Shown: positions 1 to 8,768 of the stretch, one piece after another | How positions within the stretch are numbered: the stretch's first letter is position 1 | How the letters are laid out: each line of letters begins with the position of its first letter | From: WTJD01 sp964225175 | Lineage (GTDB): Bacteria > Pseudomonadota > Gammaproteobacteria > Xanthomonadales > SZUA-36 | Assembly: GCA_964225175.1 (NCBI GenBank) | Contig: CAXQNK010000123.1 | Coordinates: 1 to 49,802 of the forward strand | Length of the DNA stretch: 49,802 bases | Reading direction: 5' to 3' | Notes under the pieces: model-generated | Database searches by the model: none | What the model was told of the DNA's origin: nothing | The model's input: the letters and a program-made list of their open reading frames with translations, nothing else | Position numbers and translations under genes: made by a program

Positions 1-23
1 TGCAGCCAAGGCGACGCGTTGCC

Positions 24-1061
24 ATGAATGATTGGTGGGTTACCCGTTGTACATTGATCGTGGGATTGATCCTCAGTCAAATCAGTTTGGCGATCGATGA
101 ATTGCCTTCGTGGGTACCCGGAGACACAAAACGTTCAATCATCGAATTCGTAAACGCTGTTGGCGACCCGAGCTCTGAAAGCTTCGTGCCGGTCGCCGAT
201 CGAATTGCCGTTTTCGATCATGACGGCACTCTGTGGGCGGAGCAGCCCATTTACGCCCAAATTCATTTCGCCATCGACCAGGTGCTTCTGATGGCGCCCG
301 GGAACCCGCAATGGCATGGCGAGGAACCGTTTGCATCGGTGTTGCGTGGTGATTTCGATTCACTGTTCGAGCAGGGCACCGAGGCCATCGGGCGCATTGT
401 TGCGCCTGCACAGTCTGAAGTCAGCGTGACTGAATTCGATCACCGGGTCAGGTCGTGGCTTGCCACCGCCAGACATCCGGGCACGGCTCGCGGCTATCAA
501 ACCATGGCCTATCAGCCCATGTTAGAGCTGTTAAACCTGCTGCGAACGCATCAATTCAAGTCTTACATCGTCTCTGGCGGCAGCACAGGGTTCATCCGCG
601 CGTTCGCCGAATCGGTCTACGGCGTGCCGCCTGAACGGGTCATTGGCAGTTTTGGGGCGTTGCGGTTCGAAGTGAAAAACGGGCAATCCACGGTCATCAG
701 GGGTAAAGATGTGGTGTTCATGAACAATGGCGAAGGTAAAGTGTTCTCCATTATCCGGCAGATCGGCCGCAGACCCATTGTTGCATTTGGTAATTCGGAC
801 GGTGATATCGAAATGTTACGCTGGACCCGGTCCGGGGACGGTCAACGCCTGGTCGCGCTGGTCCACCACACGGACGCTGAGCGCGAATGGGCGTACGACC
901 GTGACAGCCAAATTGGTGCGTTGGATAATGGTCTGATACTGGCAGAATCCGAAGATTGGACAGTCGTTGATATGGCTCGGGATTGGAGGGTCGTTTTCAA
1001 GGTTCGAGAGCAGGCTGACGAGGCACTCTCCAACGTTGAATTGAAAACCAATGAAAAATGA
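24..1061 (+). CDS. Exported HAD-superfamily phosphatase
   Basis: A 345-residue protein with an N-terminal hydrophobic signal segment (about residues 8-23), so probably exported to the periplasm. HAD motif I is clear: DHDGTLW with the nucleophile Asp65 and acid/base Asp67. A Ser in SGGSTGF (about residue 184), a Lys in RGKDVVF (about 228) and the acidic motif GNSDGDIEM (about 258) complete the set. The overall pattern is that of phosphoserine-phosphatase-like HAD hydrolases; the substrate cannot be read from sequence. The ATG at 24 is the first start in frame, with a weak AAGG upstream. The DUF1838 gene follows after 12 bases, so the two are probably co-transcribed. The stop is TGA. Confidence 0.85.
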   Translation: MNDWWVTRCTLIVGLILSQISLAIDELPSWVPGDTKRSIIEFVNAVGDPSSESFVPVADRIAVFDHDGTLWAEQPIYAQIHFAIDQVLLMAPGNPQWHGEEPFASVLRGDFDSLFEQGTEAIGRIVAPAQSEVSVTEFDHRVRSWLATARHPGTARGYQTMAYQPMLELLNLLRTHQFKSYIVSGGSTGFIRAFAESVYGVPPERVIGSFGALRFEVKNGQSTVIRGKDVVFMNNGEGKVFSIIRQIGRRPIVAFGNSDGDIEMLRWTRSGDGQRLVALVHHTDAEREWAYDRDSQIGALDNGLILAESEDWTVVDMARDWRVVFKVREQADEALSNVELKTNEK

Positions 1062-1073
1062 TGGGAGAGAAAA

Positions 1074-1976
1074 ATGCCTGAATTCGTAAAAAGAATGAGT
1101 TCCTATGTTCTGACGCTCGCGCTGTTGGGTTCGCCCGCAGTCAGCAGTTGGGGCGCCGAGGGCAGTTCACTGGATTTGTCTGACCCGGCGCAACTGGTCG
1201 ACGCGTATATCCGGACGGTCGGTGACAACAGTGGCGAGGAGACATTTGTCTACGCCACCGTGGTTGTCATGGCGATGGTGCCGGGTGAGCGAGGGCGCAA
1301 ACTGTTCGGCGTGGAAGTCCTCGGGGCAACCCGCTTTTATCCCATCGAGGGTGGCTATCAGCGCTTGCACCGCGAGGTGGGCCTTTACACGGATCTGGAA
1401 ACGGGCGAGGTGCTGTCTCACTGGCAAAATCCATGGACAAACGAATCCGTAGAACCCATTCACATTCAGAATGATCCGGTGAACTTTCGCTACACCGTGG
1501 CGCAGCAATCTGGGCCGAGGCGCATTGTTTACGATGATCTGGGAGAGATCATCGCATTCCATAGGGAGGTCTTGCTCCGTTATCCAAATGCCATTAACCC
1601 AAGGGATTATCCAAAGCATTCCTCAGGCGAATGGTACGAGGCCGCAGAGCTATTCAATAGCTTTGCATCGCGCGCCGAGTTGGAAAATCCAGAGTTGACC
1701 TCGGTCTCCGAGTATGGAACCTGGGCTCGCCAAGGCCCTTGGCTGCCCTGGATGGAGATGGGTGATCATCCAGGTCACTTGCTGTATCACGGCCGAAGCA
1801 AAAAGCTCATGAACGGCGTGGCTGAATTGCCTCAGCCGGTCCTGGCTTACATTCAAAAGCATTTGCCTGAATATTTGCATGCGCCGGAAGAATTTACCGA
1901 ACCCAATGAGACCAGTTGGACGGTGTTCAAGAAAGTCATCGACAGCCGGAGAGCAGAATCGAGCGACGTGCCCTGA
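1074..1976 (+). CDS. Exported DUF1838 family protein
   Basis: A 300-residue protein with a signal peptide (about residues 1-27, ending near SSWGAEG). The rest resembles the DUF1838 family: a start like DPAQLVDAYIRTVGDN, then a region describing a lipocalin-like beta fold with conserved Trp, His and Asn residues (for example HWQNPWTNE). The family has no established function that I know of. It is preceded by a GGGAGAG ribosome binding site and sits 12 bases after the HAD phosphatase gene, which suggests an operon of two exported proteins. A bidirectional terminator lies about 100 bases downstream. Confidence 0.75.
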   Translation: MPEFVKRMSSYVLTLALLGSPAVSSWGAEGSSLDLSDPAQLVDAYIRTVGDNSGEETFVYATVVVMAMVPGERGRKLFGVEVLGATRFYPIEGGYQRLHREVGLYTDLETGEVLSHWQNPWTNESVEPIHIQNDPVNFRYTVAQQSGPRRIVYDDLGEIIAFHREVLLRYPNAINPRDYPKHSSGEWYEAAELFNSFASRAELENPELTSVSEYGTWARQGPWLPWMEMGDHPGHLLYHGRSKKLMNGVAELPQPVLAYIQKHLPEYLHAPEEFTEPNETSWTVFKKVIDSRRAESSDVP

Positions 1977-2077
1977 GTCGATAGGCTCGGGCCATCGCCG
2001 GACTTCCTGAGTTCACGCGGCGCTCAGCCGCGCTCTGAAGGCAAAAAAATGAAACTGCAATCGCCGCTTCCGAAAAC

Positions 2078-2108
2078 AAAAAGCCCCGGTATGCGTCGGG
2101 GCTTTTTT
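2078..2108. terminator. Bidirectional rho-independent terminator
   Basis: The stem AAAAGCCCCG/CGGGGCTTTT is closed by an 8-base loop and has an A tract before it and a T tract after it, so it can work on both strands. On the minus strand it directly follows the tRNA-Pro 3' end; on the plus strand it ends the HAD-DUF1838 transcript. Confidence 0.88.
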
Positions 2109-2110
2109 GA

Positions 2111-2188
<78 letters not shown>

Positions 2189-2202
2189 ACCGAGCGCCCG
2201 CC

Positions 2203-2208
2203 ATTGTA
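2203..2208 (-). promoter_or_regulatory. Putative -10 element for tRNA-Pro
   Basis: TACAAT on the minus strand ends 14 bases before the mature tRNA 5' end. The -35 region is weak (TTCCAT at 18 bases spacing). This is inferred from position and hexamer only. Confidence 0.45.
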
Positions 2209-2429
2209 AAGCAATGCCCGGAAATAATGGAAGTGACAAACACAATGGGAGCGGTTTTCGACCGTTCAATGCGCAATAGCCACAGCAAATGGGTCCGCAT
2301 CGGGGAACGCGAAATTAATTTTATTTCTGCAAAAAGAACGGAACTGACTAAGATCGCTAAATTTTCAATTCTGAATCGGTTTTTTATGAGTTTGTTACTG
2401 ATGATTGTTAAAAATTTGTAATCAAATGT

Positions 2430-2438
2430 TGCTACAAT
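2430..2438 (+). promoter_or_regulatory. Extended -10 promoter of the TonB receptor
   Basis: TGC followed by TACAAT forms an extended -10 element in AT-rich DNA. No good -35 hexamer lies at the usual distance, which fits an extended -10 promoter. Transcription would start near 2445 and leave a leader of about 130 bases. Confidence 0.5.
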
Positions 2439-2462
2439 TGCATCGTCAAATGTGAGGGAGTT

Positions 2463-2525
2463 CAGCCTACACCCATCGGGGGTAAGCCTGCGTTGAGGCT
2501 GGTATAACGAGGAACCGATCCAGCC
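2463..2525 (+). promoter_or_regulatory. Structured leader with competing hairpins
   Basis: AGGCTGG at 2496-2502 can pair with three segments: CAGCCT at 2463-2468, AGCCT at 2485-2489, or CCAGCC at 2520-2525. The three pairings exclude each other. The last would lie shortly before the start of the receptor gene. I do not recognise a known riboswitch class. Function is inference. Confidence 0.35.
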
Positions 2526-2576
2526 ATCCTTTTGGTGAATCAAACTTTTGCCCTGTTCAAAGGGCAGCTAGACGAG

Positions 2577-5500
2577 ATGGAACAAGCAATGAAATCGTTT
2601 AAAGCTTTTTATATTGCACTGCTCGCAGCCGCGTGTGTCGTCATACTGTCACCCGGCATAACCATGGCCCAGGAAACCACGGCTGCTGTCCGGGGTGTTG
2701 TGACGGATGCCTCGGGTGCGCCGGTAGGTGGCGCCGAGGTGATCGTGACGAGCCCGGACACGGGTCGCGCGCGGTCCGTATTTACGGATGAAAGTGGCTT
2801 TTACAGCGTACGGAACCTGCCTGCCGGCGTGGCTTACTCGATTGAGGTCGAGGCTCAGAACATGCTGGGCGCTGAGACCGCTGAAGTGATGCTGGCTGTC
2901 GGACAGACCGCGGTGATGAACTACCAGTTGAGCACCGTGGAAGAAATTGTAGTCATGGGACAGCGCGTTCAGGTGGCGGAAACAGCGATCGGGCCAACGG
3001 CTGTTTTCGATGTGACCGCCCTGCAGGATTCACCCTCGGTGAACCGTAACATTAACGACATCATTCAGCAGGACCCGCGAATCTACGTGGACCAGTCCCG
3101 GGGGGATATTGATGCGGTGCAGTGTAACGGTGCCAACCCGCGCTACAACAGCCTGACGGTTGACGGCATTCGGCTCAATGACGGGTTTGGCCTGAACAGC
3201 AACGGCTATCCCACCCAGCGCATGCCGTTTCCCTACGATGCCATCTCCAGCGTGGCGGTTGAACTCGCGCCCATGAGCGTTATTTACGGCGGCTTTTCAG
3301 CCTGTAATATCAACGCTGTGACCAAGACGGGTGCGAATGAATGGTTCGGCTCCGGCTTCATTGACTACGGCAGCGACAGCTTGCGTGGTGACCGGCTCGA
3401 AGGCGACAAGATTGCCGGACAGGGCTACTCAGAGACCCGCTATGGCGTGGAACTTGGTGGGGCAATTATCAAGGACAAGCTGTTCTTCTACGCGGCTTAC
3501 GAAAAGTACGATGGCGCAGATCTGAACGAGCGTGGCGCTCTGGGTAGCGGAGCCGTCAATGAGGTCAACGTGACTCAGGCTGAGCTGGATCGCATTGCCC
3601 AGATCGCCAGGGACGTTTATGGGTTCGATCCAGGTAATACCGTTTCCGAACCCTTTGACTTCGATGACGAGAAATACCTGCTCAAGCTGGACTGGTACAT
3701 CTCAGACCGCCATCGCCTGTCGGGCACCTACATGTACAACGACTCATTCAACTTCACGCCAAGTGATGGCGACCTGGACGAGTTCGAGTTCGACAAGCAC
3801 TTTTACAAGCGGGGCGCTGAGCTCAAGTCGTACAGCCTGAACCTTTACTCCGATTGGAATGATTCTTTCTCGACCGAGATTCGATACTCCTACAGCGACG
3901 TCGATTTCCTGCAACAGTCTGTCGCGGGTAAGGATTTTGGTGAGATTCGCGTCGAATTGGACAGGGTGGACGTATATCTTGGCCAGGACGACAGCCGCCA
4001 GGCCAACGATCTGGATTGGGAGGTCGAACAATGGGTGTTGCGTGGCAGTTACCAGGTGGGAAGCCATGTCATCACCGCCGGGTATGAGCGCGAGGACATC
4101 GAAATCTTCAACCTGTTCTACCAGCACGTGGATACGGAAATTCGCTTCGATGGCATCGACAACTTCGAAAATGGTTTCGCCTCCCGGGTCTACTATGGAA
4201 ACGCGCTGACGAACAACGAGCTGGATGCGGCCGTGAAGTGGGGTTACGCCGTCAACACCTTCTACCTTGAAGATGAGTGGCAGGTGACCGATCGGTTGAA
4301 TCTCACCCTCGGCGTGCGATATGACTACTACGAGTCCAGTGACAAGCCAACGGTCAACCCCGGTTTTGTCGAAGATTACGGCTTCCCGAATGACGCGACC
4401 CTTGACGGCATCGACCTTTTATTGCCGCGCGTAGGCTTCACCTGGGACGCCACCGATAACGTGACCGTCCGGGGTGGTATCGGTTTGTTCTCCGGGGGCA
4501 ATCCCAACGTGTGGTACTCCAACATCTACAGCAACACGAACACCGCTGCAGTGCAGACAAACCAGCGGAATGTTGATCTGTTCGCGCAAAATTACGTCCT
4601 GTGTGAGAACGGTGTGCCTGTCTGTGGGCCTGGTTATGGTATTCCCGACTTCCTGGCGGAACGTGTCGCCAATGGTCAGGGCGGTAACTTCGAAATCGTT
4701 TACCTCGATCCTGATTTCGAGGCGCCCTCGGAATGGAAGTACGCCCTCGGTGTCACCTGGATCACCCCCGGCGAGTGGGTGCTGAGCGCTGATGCGCAGA
4801 TTACCCGCGGTGAAGACACGGCCATATACAAGCACGGTGACCTGGAGTTTACCGGCGAGTACACCGATTTCGGTAACGGCTACCCCATCTACGATTCTGT
4901 GCGGGTGCCAACCTTTGTGCTCACCAACAGCAAGGTGGGTAACGAGTCCGAGTCTATCGCCGTTGGCGTGAGCAAAAACTTTGACAACGGATTCGATATG
5001 CGCCTGGGTTATGCCTGGACAGACTCCAAAGACGTCAATCCGATGACTTCCTCCGTGGCATTCTCGAACTACGTCAATCGCGCTTTTTATGATCCGGAGG
5101 AAGAAGTGCTGTCGACCTCGAACTATAACATCGAGCACCGGTTTACTGGTGTGTTCAAGTACACTGCGAGCTGGTTTGGTGACTACGACACCCGTTTCTC
5201 GCTGTTCGCGCAACGCCGCTCTGGCGTGCCCTACAGTGTCGTGCTCTCCGGTTTCGAGGGCACCGTGCTGGCCTATGGCTTCACGCCCTACCTCGATTTC
5301 ATCGAGCACGTACTGGTTGAGCCCGGCACACGCAACGACAGGGACGGTTCCTGGTGGACCAAGGCGGACCTCCGGATTTCCCAGGAGATCCCCGGTTTCC
5401 GGCCCGACCATCGCGGTAATGTCTTCATCGTGATTGACAACCTGACCAATTTGTTGAATGACGATTGGGGCGTGATGTACAAGGCCAACTTCCCGTACGG

Positions 5501-5597
5501 CGTGACCCAGGGTGACATCGACGATGGTATTGCCGAAGCGCGTATTGGTGATGCGTCCCTTTGGGAAATCCGCATCGGTGTGAACTATCGCTTCTAG
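2577..5597 (+). CDS. Oar-like TonB-dependent receptor
   Basis: An outer-membrane receptor of about 1006 residues. A signal peptide (ending near ITMAQE) is followed by a carboxypeptidase-regulatory-like beta domain (TTAAVRGVVTDASGAP through LPAGVAYSIEV), a TonB-box-like EEIVVMG, a plug domain with two Cys residues (in VQCNGANPRYN and FSACNINAVTKTG) and a long beta barrel. The C-terminus ends NYRF with the terminal Phe typical of outer-membrane proteins. This layout matches Oar-type receptors, which import large or unusual substrates; the ligand cannot be predicted. The ATG at 2577 is used; ATG 2589 and TTG 2532 are alternatives and none has a strong ribosome binding site. It appears monocistronic, with its own promoter and a strong terminator. 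The stop is TAG. Confidence 0.9.
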   Translation: MEQAMKSFKAFYIALLAAACVVILSPGITMAQETTAAVRGVVTDASGAPVGGAEVIVTSPDTGRARSVFTDESGFYSVRNLPAGVAYSIEVEAQNMLGAETAEVMLAVGQTAVMNYQLSTVEEIVVMGQRVQVAETAIGPTAVFDVTALQDSPSVNRNINDIIQQDPRIYVDQSRGDIDAVQCNGANPRYNSLTVDGIRLNDGFGLNSNGYPTQRMPFPYDAISSVAVELAPMSVIYGGFSACNINAVTKTGANEWFGSGFIDYGSDSLRGDRLEGDKIAGQGYSETRYGVELGGAIIKDKLFFYAAYEKYDGADLNERGALGSGAVNEVNVTQAELDRIAQIARDVYGFDPGNTVSEPFDFDDEKYLLKLDWYISDRHRLSGTYMYNDSFNFTPSDGDLDEFEFDKHFYKRGAELKSYSLNLYSDWNDSFSTEIRYSYSDVDFLQQSVAGKDFGEIRVELDRVDVYLGQDDSRQANDLDWEVEQWVLRGSYQVGSHVITAGYEREDIEIFNLFYQHVDTEIRFDGIDNFENGFASRVYYGNALTNNELDAAVKWGYAVNTFYLEDEWQVTDRLNLTLGVRYDYYESSDKPTVNPGFVEDYGFPNDATLDGIDLLLPRVGFTWDATDNVTVRGGIGLFSGGNPNVWYSNIYSNTNTAAVQTNQRNVDLFAQNYVLCENGVPVCGPGYGIPDFLAERVANGQGGNFEIVYLDPDFEAPSEWKYALGVTWITPGEWVLSADAQITRGEDTAIYKHGDLEFTGEYTDFGNGYPIYDSVRVPTFVLTNSKVGNESESIAVGVSKNFDNGFDMRLGYAWTDSKDVNPMTSSVAFSNYVNRAFYDPEEEVLSTSNYNIEHRFTGVFKYTASWFGDYDTRFSLFAQRRSGVPYSVVLSGFEGTVLAYGFTPYLDFIEHVLVEPGTRNDRDGSWWTKADLRISQEIPGFRPDHRGNVFIVIDNLTNLLNDDWGVMYKANFPYGVTQGDIDDGIAEARIGDASLWEIRIGVNYRF

Positions 5598-5618
5598 ACG
5601 TCGCTCGGGTGATATCAG

Positions 5619-5650
5619 CAGCCGACCCTAATCGGGTCGGCTGTTTTTTT
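5619..5650 (+). terminator. Rho-independent terminator of the TonB receptor
   Basis: A 10-bp stem CAGCCGACCC/GGGTCGGCTG with a 5-base loop is followed by eight T residues, 21 bases after the receptor stop codon. Confidence 0.93.
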
Positions 5651-5732
5651 ATAGTACGCCCCCTGCTGCTGCACCAGGGCTCGGCGAGCGCAATGAAAAT
5701 GGCTGCTGGCTGTGGCATTGGGTGGTCTCGGT

Positions 5733-5752
5733 TAGAATGTAGCCCAATTGGG
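5733..5752 (+). promoter_or_regulatory. Putative ppnN -10 and palindromic operator
   Basis: TAGAAT at 5733-5738 resembles a -10 element, the same hexamer as before purF and dedD. Four bases later lies the perfect palindrome CCCAATTGGG (5743-5752), where transcription would start. An operator function is inference. Confidence 0.35.
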
Positions 5753-5778
5753 TGGCATGAAATCACAGGAGTTTCTAG

Positions 5779-7146
5779 GTGGCCGCTGACTCTGTAAATG
5801 CGCGCGTTTACCCGGCGGGTATGCTCACGACGTTGAGCCGTTCGGAAGTCGAAAAACTTCACGATGTCAGTCGTGGTGACCTGTCAAATCTGCTGCGTCG
5901 ATGTGCGTTGGCAGTCCTCAACAGCGGGGGGCAGGGTGATGATGCTGAGGCCTTGCTGGCAGCTTATCCCGATTTTGCCATCCAGGTTGAACAGTTTAAT
6001 CGTGGCATCAGATTGGAAATCTCGAACGCTCCGGGTTCGGCCTTTGTTGACGGTCACATGATCGAAGGCATCAGAGAGCAGTTGTCCGCGGTTGTGCGTG
6101 ACCTGGTCTACTACGATGCTGAAATTCGGTCCGGGAGCCGCTACGACCTGGCAGATTCCACGGGAATCACCGAGGCCGTGTTCGAAATTCTGCGCAATGC
6201 ACATGCATTGCACCCACGCAATGAGCCCAATCTTGTGGTGTGTTGGGGTGGGCACTCCATAGGCCGCGAGGAGTATGATTACACCAAGGAAGTGGGTTAC
6301 GAGCTGGGGCTCAGGGGGCTGAATATCATTACGGGCTGCGGGCCCGGGGCGATGAAGGGGCCGATGAAGGGCGCCACGATCGCACATGCGAAGCAGCGTG
6401 TGCGCGGGCGCTATGTTGGTTTGACGGAACCCGGAATCATTGCTGCCGAATCGCCAAACCCCATCGTTAATGAGCTGGTCATTCTTCCGGACATCGAAAA
6501 ACGGCTCGAGGCGTTCGTGCGGATGGGTCATGGCTACATCGTCTTTCCCGGAGGCGCAGGGACAGCCGAGGAAATCCTGTATCTGCTGGGTATATTGATG
6601 AACCCGGACAATGAGACCATTCCGTTTCCGCTGGTCTTCAGCGGACCCCGAGGGGCGGCGACCTACTTCGAGCAGATCGATGCATTTATCCGACTGACGC
6701 TGGGCGAAGAAGCGACGCAGTATTACCGAATCATCATCGATGACCCTGCCACGGTGGCGCAGGAAATGGTCAGTGGCATCAACAAGGTTCGGGACCACCG
6801 TCGCGATCATAAAGATGCCTACTACTTCAATTGGCTGCTGAATATCTCGAAATCATTTCAGCTGCCCTTTTTGCCCACTCATGAATCGATGGCGGAGCTG
6901 GAAATCGATCGAAGTCTGCCTTCGCACGTGCTGGCCGCGAATCTGCGCCGGGTGTTTTCGGGAATTGTCGCTGGTAACGTGAAGCCCAACACCAAGTCTT
7001 CGATACGCGAACAAGGTCCTTTCGAGATTCGTGGCGAGAAAAAAATCATGGATGCGTTGGATGGTTTGCTTGGGGCGTTCATCGCTGAGCATCGAATGAA
7101 ACTGCCAGGAGCGCATTACGAGCCCTGCTACCGGATCGTTCTCTGA
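5779..7146 (+). CDS. ppnN: Nucleotide 5'-monophosphate nucleosidase PpnN
   Basis: A 455-residue protein that resembles E. coli PpnN (YgdH) from end to end. PpnN hydrolyses purine and pyrimidine nucleoside 5'-monophosphates to base and ribose 5-phosphate and is activated by (p)ppGpp in E. coli. The LOG-type Rossmann core is visible in VVCWGGHSI, GCGPGAMKGPMKGA and the signature PGGAGTAEE (about residues 257-265). The flanking N-terminal and C-terminal PpnN domains are present, ending HRMKLPGAHYEPCY. The GTG start at 5779 keeps the conserved N-terminus and has AGGAG upstream. It stands alone, convergent with the psd operon. The stop is TGA. Confidence 0.95.
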   Translation: MAADSVNARVYPAGMLTTLSRSEVEKLHDVSRGDLSNLLRRCALAVLNSGGQGDDAEALLAAYPDFAIQVEQFNRGIRLEISNAPGSAFVDGHMIEGIREQLSAVVRDLVYYDAEIRSGSRYDLADSTGITEAVFEILRNAHALHPRNEPNLVVCWGGHSIGREEYDYTKEVGYELGLRGLNIITGCGPGAMKGPMKGATIAHAKQRVRGRYVGLTEPGIIAAESPNPIVNELVILPDIEKRLEAFVRMGHGYIVFPGGAGTAEEILYLLGILMNPDNETIPFPLVFSGPRGAATYFEQIDAFIRLTLGEEATQYYRIIIDDPATVAQEMVSGINKVRDHRRDHKDAYYFNWLLNISKSFQLPFLPTHESMAELEIDRSLPSHVLAANLRRVFSGIVAGNVKPNTKSSIREQGPFEIRGEKKIMDALDGLLGAFIAEHRMKLPGAHYEPCYRIVL

Positions 7147-7152
7147 GGCTGC

Positions 7153-7833
7153 CTAGCGCCCCCGTGCAGCGAGCGGGTCTATCTCCAGCAGTTTTCGGAA
7201 GACGCCCAACTCGACCCCGTGGGTCCGTCGGTAGTGAGACCCGGCTTTCACCAGCCAGCCTGCATCGAGCCAGGCCGTCCTTTGTTCGGACGCAAGCTCC
7301 TCGTAGCTCATCAGCGCATGAGCATCTGAGAATACCAGCGGTACAGCATGTTCGAGATAATCTCTAGTAAGGTGCAGGCCCAGGAGAGGCGCGCCTAGCG
7401 CATAGCGATTGTCCGTTGTGACAAAAATTTCCAGAGCGCAACCCTGTTCCATGCCATTGTACTGATCCTCTACATCGTCGCTCAGGCGTAAGAAGACGAG
7501 AAATCTGCGTCCCTCCTCGAGCACGGAGGGGTCAGGGAAGTAGCATTCATGTGCGTGCAGACCTTCTTCGTAAACCTCCACGATGTCTTCGAGCGGGCGA
7601 GTGACTTTGTAGGGAATCAATACTTTCAGGAATGCCGTTCCCCCTGAGGGGAAGTCCCGGGTGTACTCGTAGTCAGTGTCCAGCACCTTGATGACCGCAA
7701 CGAGATCAGCACGGGCGGCCAAACCGGCCAAATCACTGGGCAGTGGTGGGCTGCCCAGGTCTTCGCCCAGGCCAGATGTCGCGAACAGGGTCATTGAGCT
7801 GCACATGCAAATGGCGAAGAACCATCCTTTCAC
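7153..7833 (-). CDS. Exported protein of unknown function downstream of psd
   Basis: A 226-residue protein with a signal peptide (residues 1-23, MKGWFFAICMCSSMTLFATSG). The mature part begins with a segment like DLAGLAARADLVAVIKVLDT followed by beta-rich sequence (GGTAFLKVLIPYKVTRPLED) and a Cys in HECYFPDP, with a second Cys in EQGCALEIF. This recalls small secreted beta-barrel proteins, but I do not recognise the family. Its GTG start overlaps the psd stop by 4 bases (GTGA), so translation is probably coupled to psd. It could be an envelope protein, but nothing shows a function. The stop is TAG. Confidence 0.7.
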   Translation of the reverse strand: MKGWFFAICMCSSMTLFATSGLGEDLGSPPLPSDLAGLAARADLVAVIKVLDTDYEYTRDFPSGGTAFLKVLIPYKVTRPLEDIVEVYEEGLHAHECYFPDPSVLEEGRRFLVFLRLSDDVEDQYNGMEQGCALEIFVTTDNRYALGAPLLGLHLTRDYLEHAVPLVFSDAHALMSYEELASEQRTAWLDAGWLVKAGSHYRRTHGVELGVFRKLLEIDPLAARGR

Positions 7834-8708
7834 ACCTTATCTCCGGGTTCGTTGAGCATGATCAGCTTCTCGCCCATGCGAACTGACTGTCCAGGACCGG
7901 GCCATATATCCCGGCGCTCGCATGCTCCGGGTGGCAGCAGGAGGATCACGGTGGAGCCCATGTTGAAACGACCCATCTCCTGGCCCCGTTCAAGTCTGAT
8001 GCCCTCCGCGCTCCAGTCCGTGACCGCGAGGTTGCGCTGATCGGTCGGCGTGATTTCGCCTGCCCAGACGGTGGACATGGAGCCAACAAGCATGGCACCC
8101 ACAAGGACTTGTGCGAAAGGCCCGTAGGGTGAGTCAAAAATGCTGACCACGCGCTCGTTGCGCGCGAACAGGCGCGGCACCCTGCGCACGGTATAGGGCG
8201 CGACACTGAACAGGCGCCCGGGGATGTGAATCATTCGTTGCAGATCTCCGGTGATCGGCATGTGCACGCGGTGATAATCTCGCGGCGAGAGGTAAATGGT
8301 GCAGAACGTGCCTCCGGCAAGCGCACTGCATACCGGATCATTCGCAAGCAGGGACTGAAGGTCATACTCATGGCCTTTGGCCTGGAATATCCTGTGCTTC
8401 CTGAGCATTCCTGCTTCGCTGATGTGGCCATCGGAAGGGCACAGTAGACTGCGCGAGTCGGGGTCAATCGGTCGCGCTTGCGGCTTGAGTTCGCGGGTGA
8501 AAAAATCGTTGAAACAGGCGTAATCATCGGGGTTGGAAGAGAGTGCTTCCTCGAAGTCAACGCCCACTGCAGCGGCAATGTTGCGAATCAGAAAATTTTT
8601 TATCCAGCGCACCCTGATACGCATCAATCGGTAGATCACGCGAGAAAGCAGATGCTGCGGCAAAAGATATTGCCCGAGCGAGGCCAGTATTTCCAGCAGT
8701 GCTTTCAA
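7830..8708 (-). CDS. psd: Phosphatidylserine decarboxylase proenzyme
   Basis: A 292-residue inner-membrane enzyme that makes phosphatidylethanolamine from phosphatidylserine. The self-cleavage site is the MGST motif: chain cleavage before Ser252 creates the pyruvoyl group. The catalytic Asp and His are in the conserved SDGHISEAG and SPRDYHRVHMPITG segments. Family length is about 285-320 residues. The TTG start at 8708 is chosen because GAGGAG lies 10 bases upstream and no ATG gives a longer open frame. A TATAAT on the minus strand (8739-8744) lies 31 bases upstream of the start. The exported unknown protein follows with a 4-base overlap. Confidence 0.96.
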   Translation of the reverse strand: MKALLEILASLGQYLLPQHLLSRVIYRLMRIRVRWIKNFLIRNIAAAVGVDFEEALSSNPDDYACFNDFFTRELKPQARPIDPDSRSLLCPSDGHISEAGMLRKHRIFQAKGHEYDLQSLLANDPVCSALAGGTFCTIYLSPRDYHRVHMPITGDLQRMIHIPGRLFSVAPYTVRRVPRLFARNERVVSIFDSPYGPFAQVLVGAMLVGSMSTVWAGEITPTDQRNLAVTDWSAEGIRLERGQEMGRFNMGSTVILLLPPGACERRDIWPGPGQSVRMGEKLIMLNEPGDKV

Positions 8709-8738
8709 GTTAAATCATCTCCTCGGTGTGCTGGCTCA

Positions 8739-8744
8739 ATTATA
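8739..8744 (-). promoter_or_regulatory. Putative psd -10 element
   Basis: TATAAT on the minus strand in the 60-base divergent gap between psd and prmB. No convincing -35 is visible. On the plus strand the overlapping TATACT at 8741-8746 could serve prmB, so the two promoters may exclude each other. Confidence 0.4.
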
Positions 8745-8768
8745 CTTCGCTCTGGTTCGGACCAGTGC

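Larger units (their letters stand above)
2189..2576. other. AT-rich intergenic region before the TonB receptor
   Basis: A 388-base gap without a supportable gene. The part from about 2310 to 2440 is clearly richer in A and T than its surroundings. It holds the tRNA promoter on the minus strand, the receptor promoter near 2430-2438 and a leader of about 130 bases with inverted repeats (described separately). Confidence 0.6.

Noticed and set aside
4419..5411. 330-codon open frame opposite the TonB receptor
   Set aside because: The receptor on the plus strand is certain from start to C-terminal Phe; the antisense frame shows no motif.
5884..6810. 308-codon open frame opposite ppnN
   Set aside because: A shadow of the ppnN reading frame; its codons follow the third-position bias of ppnN.
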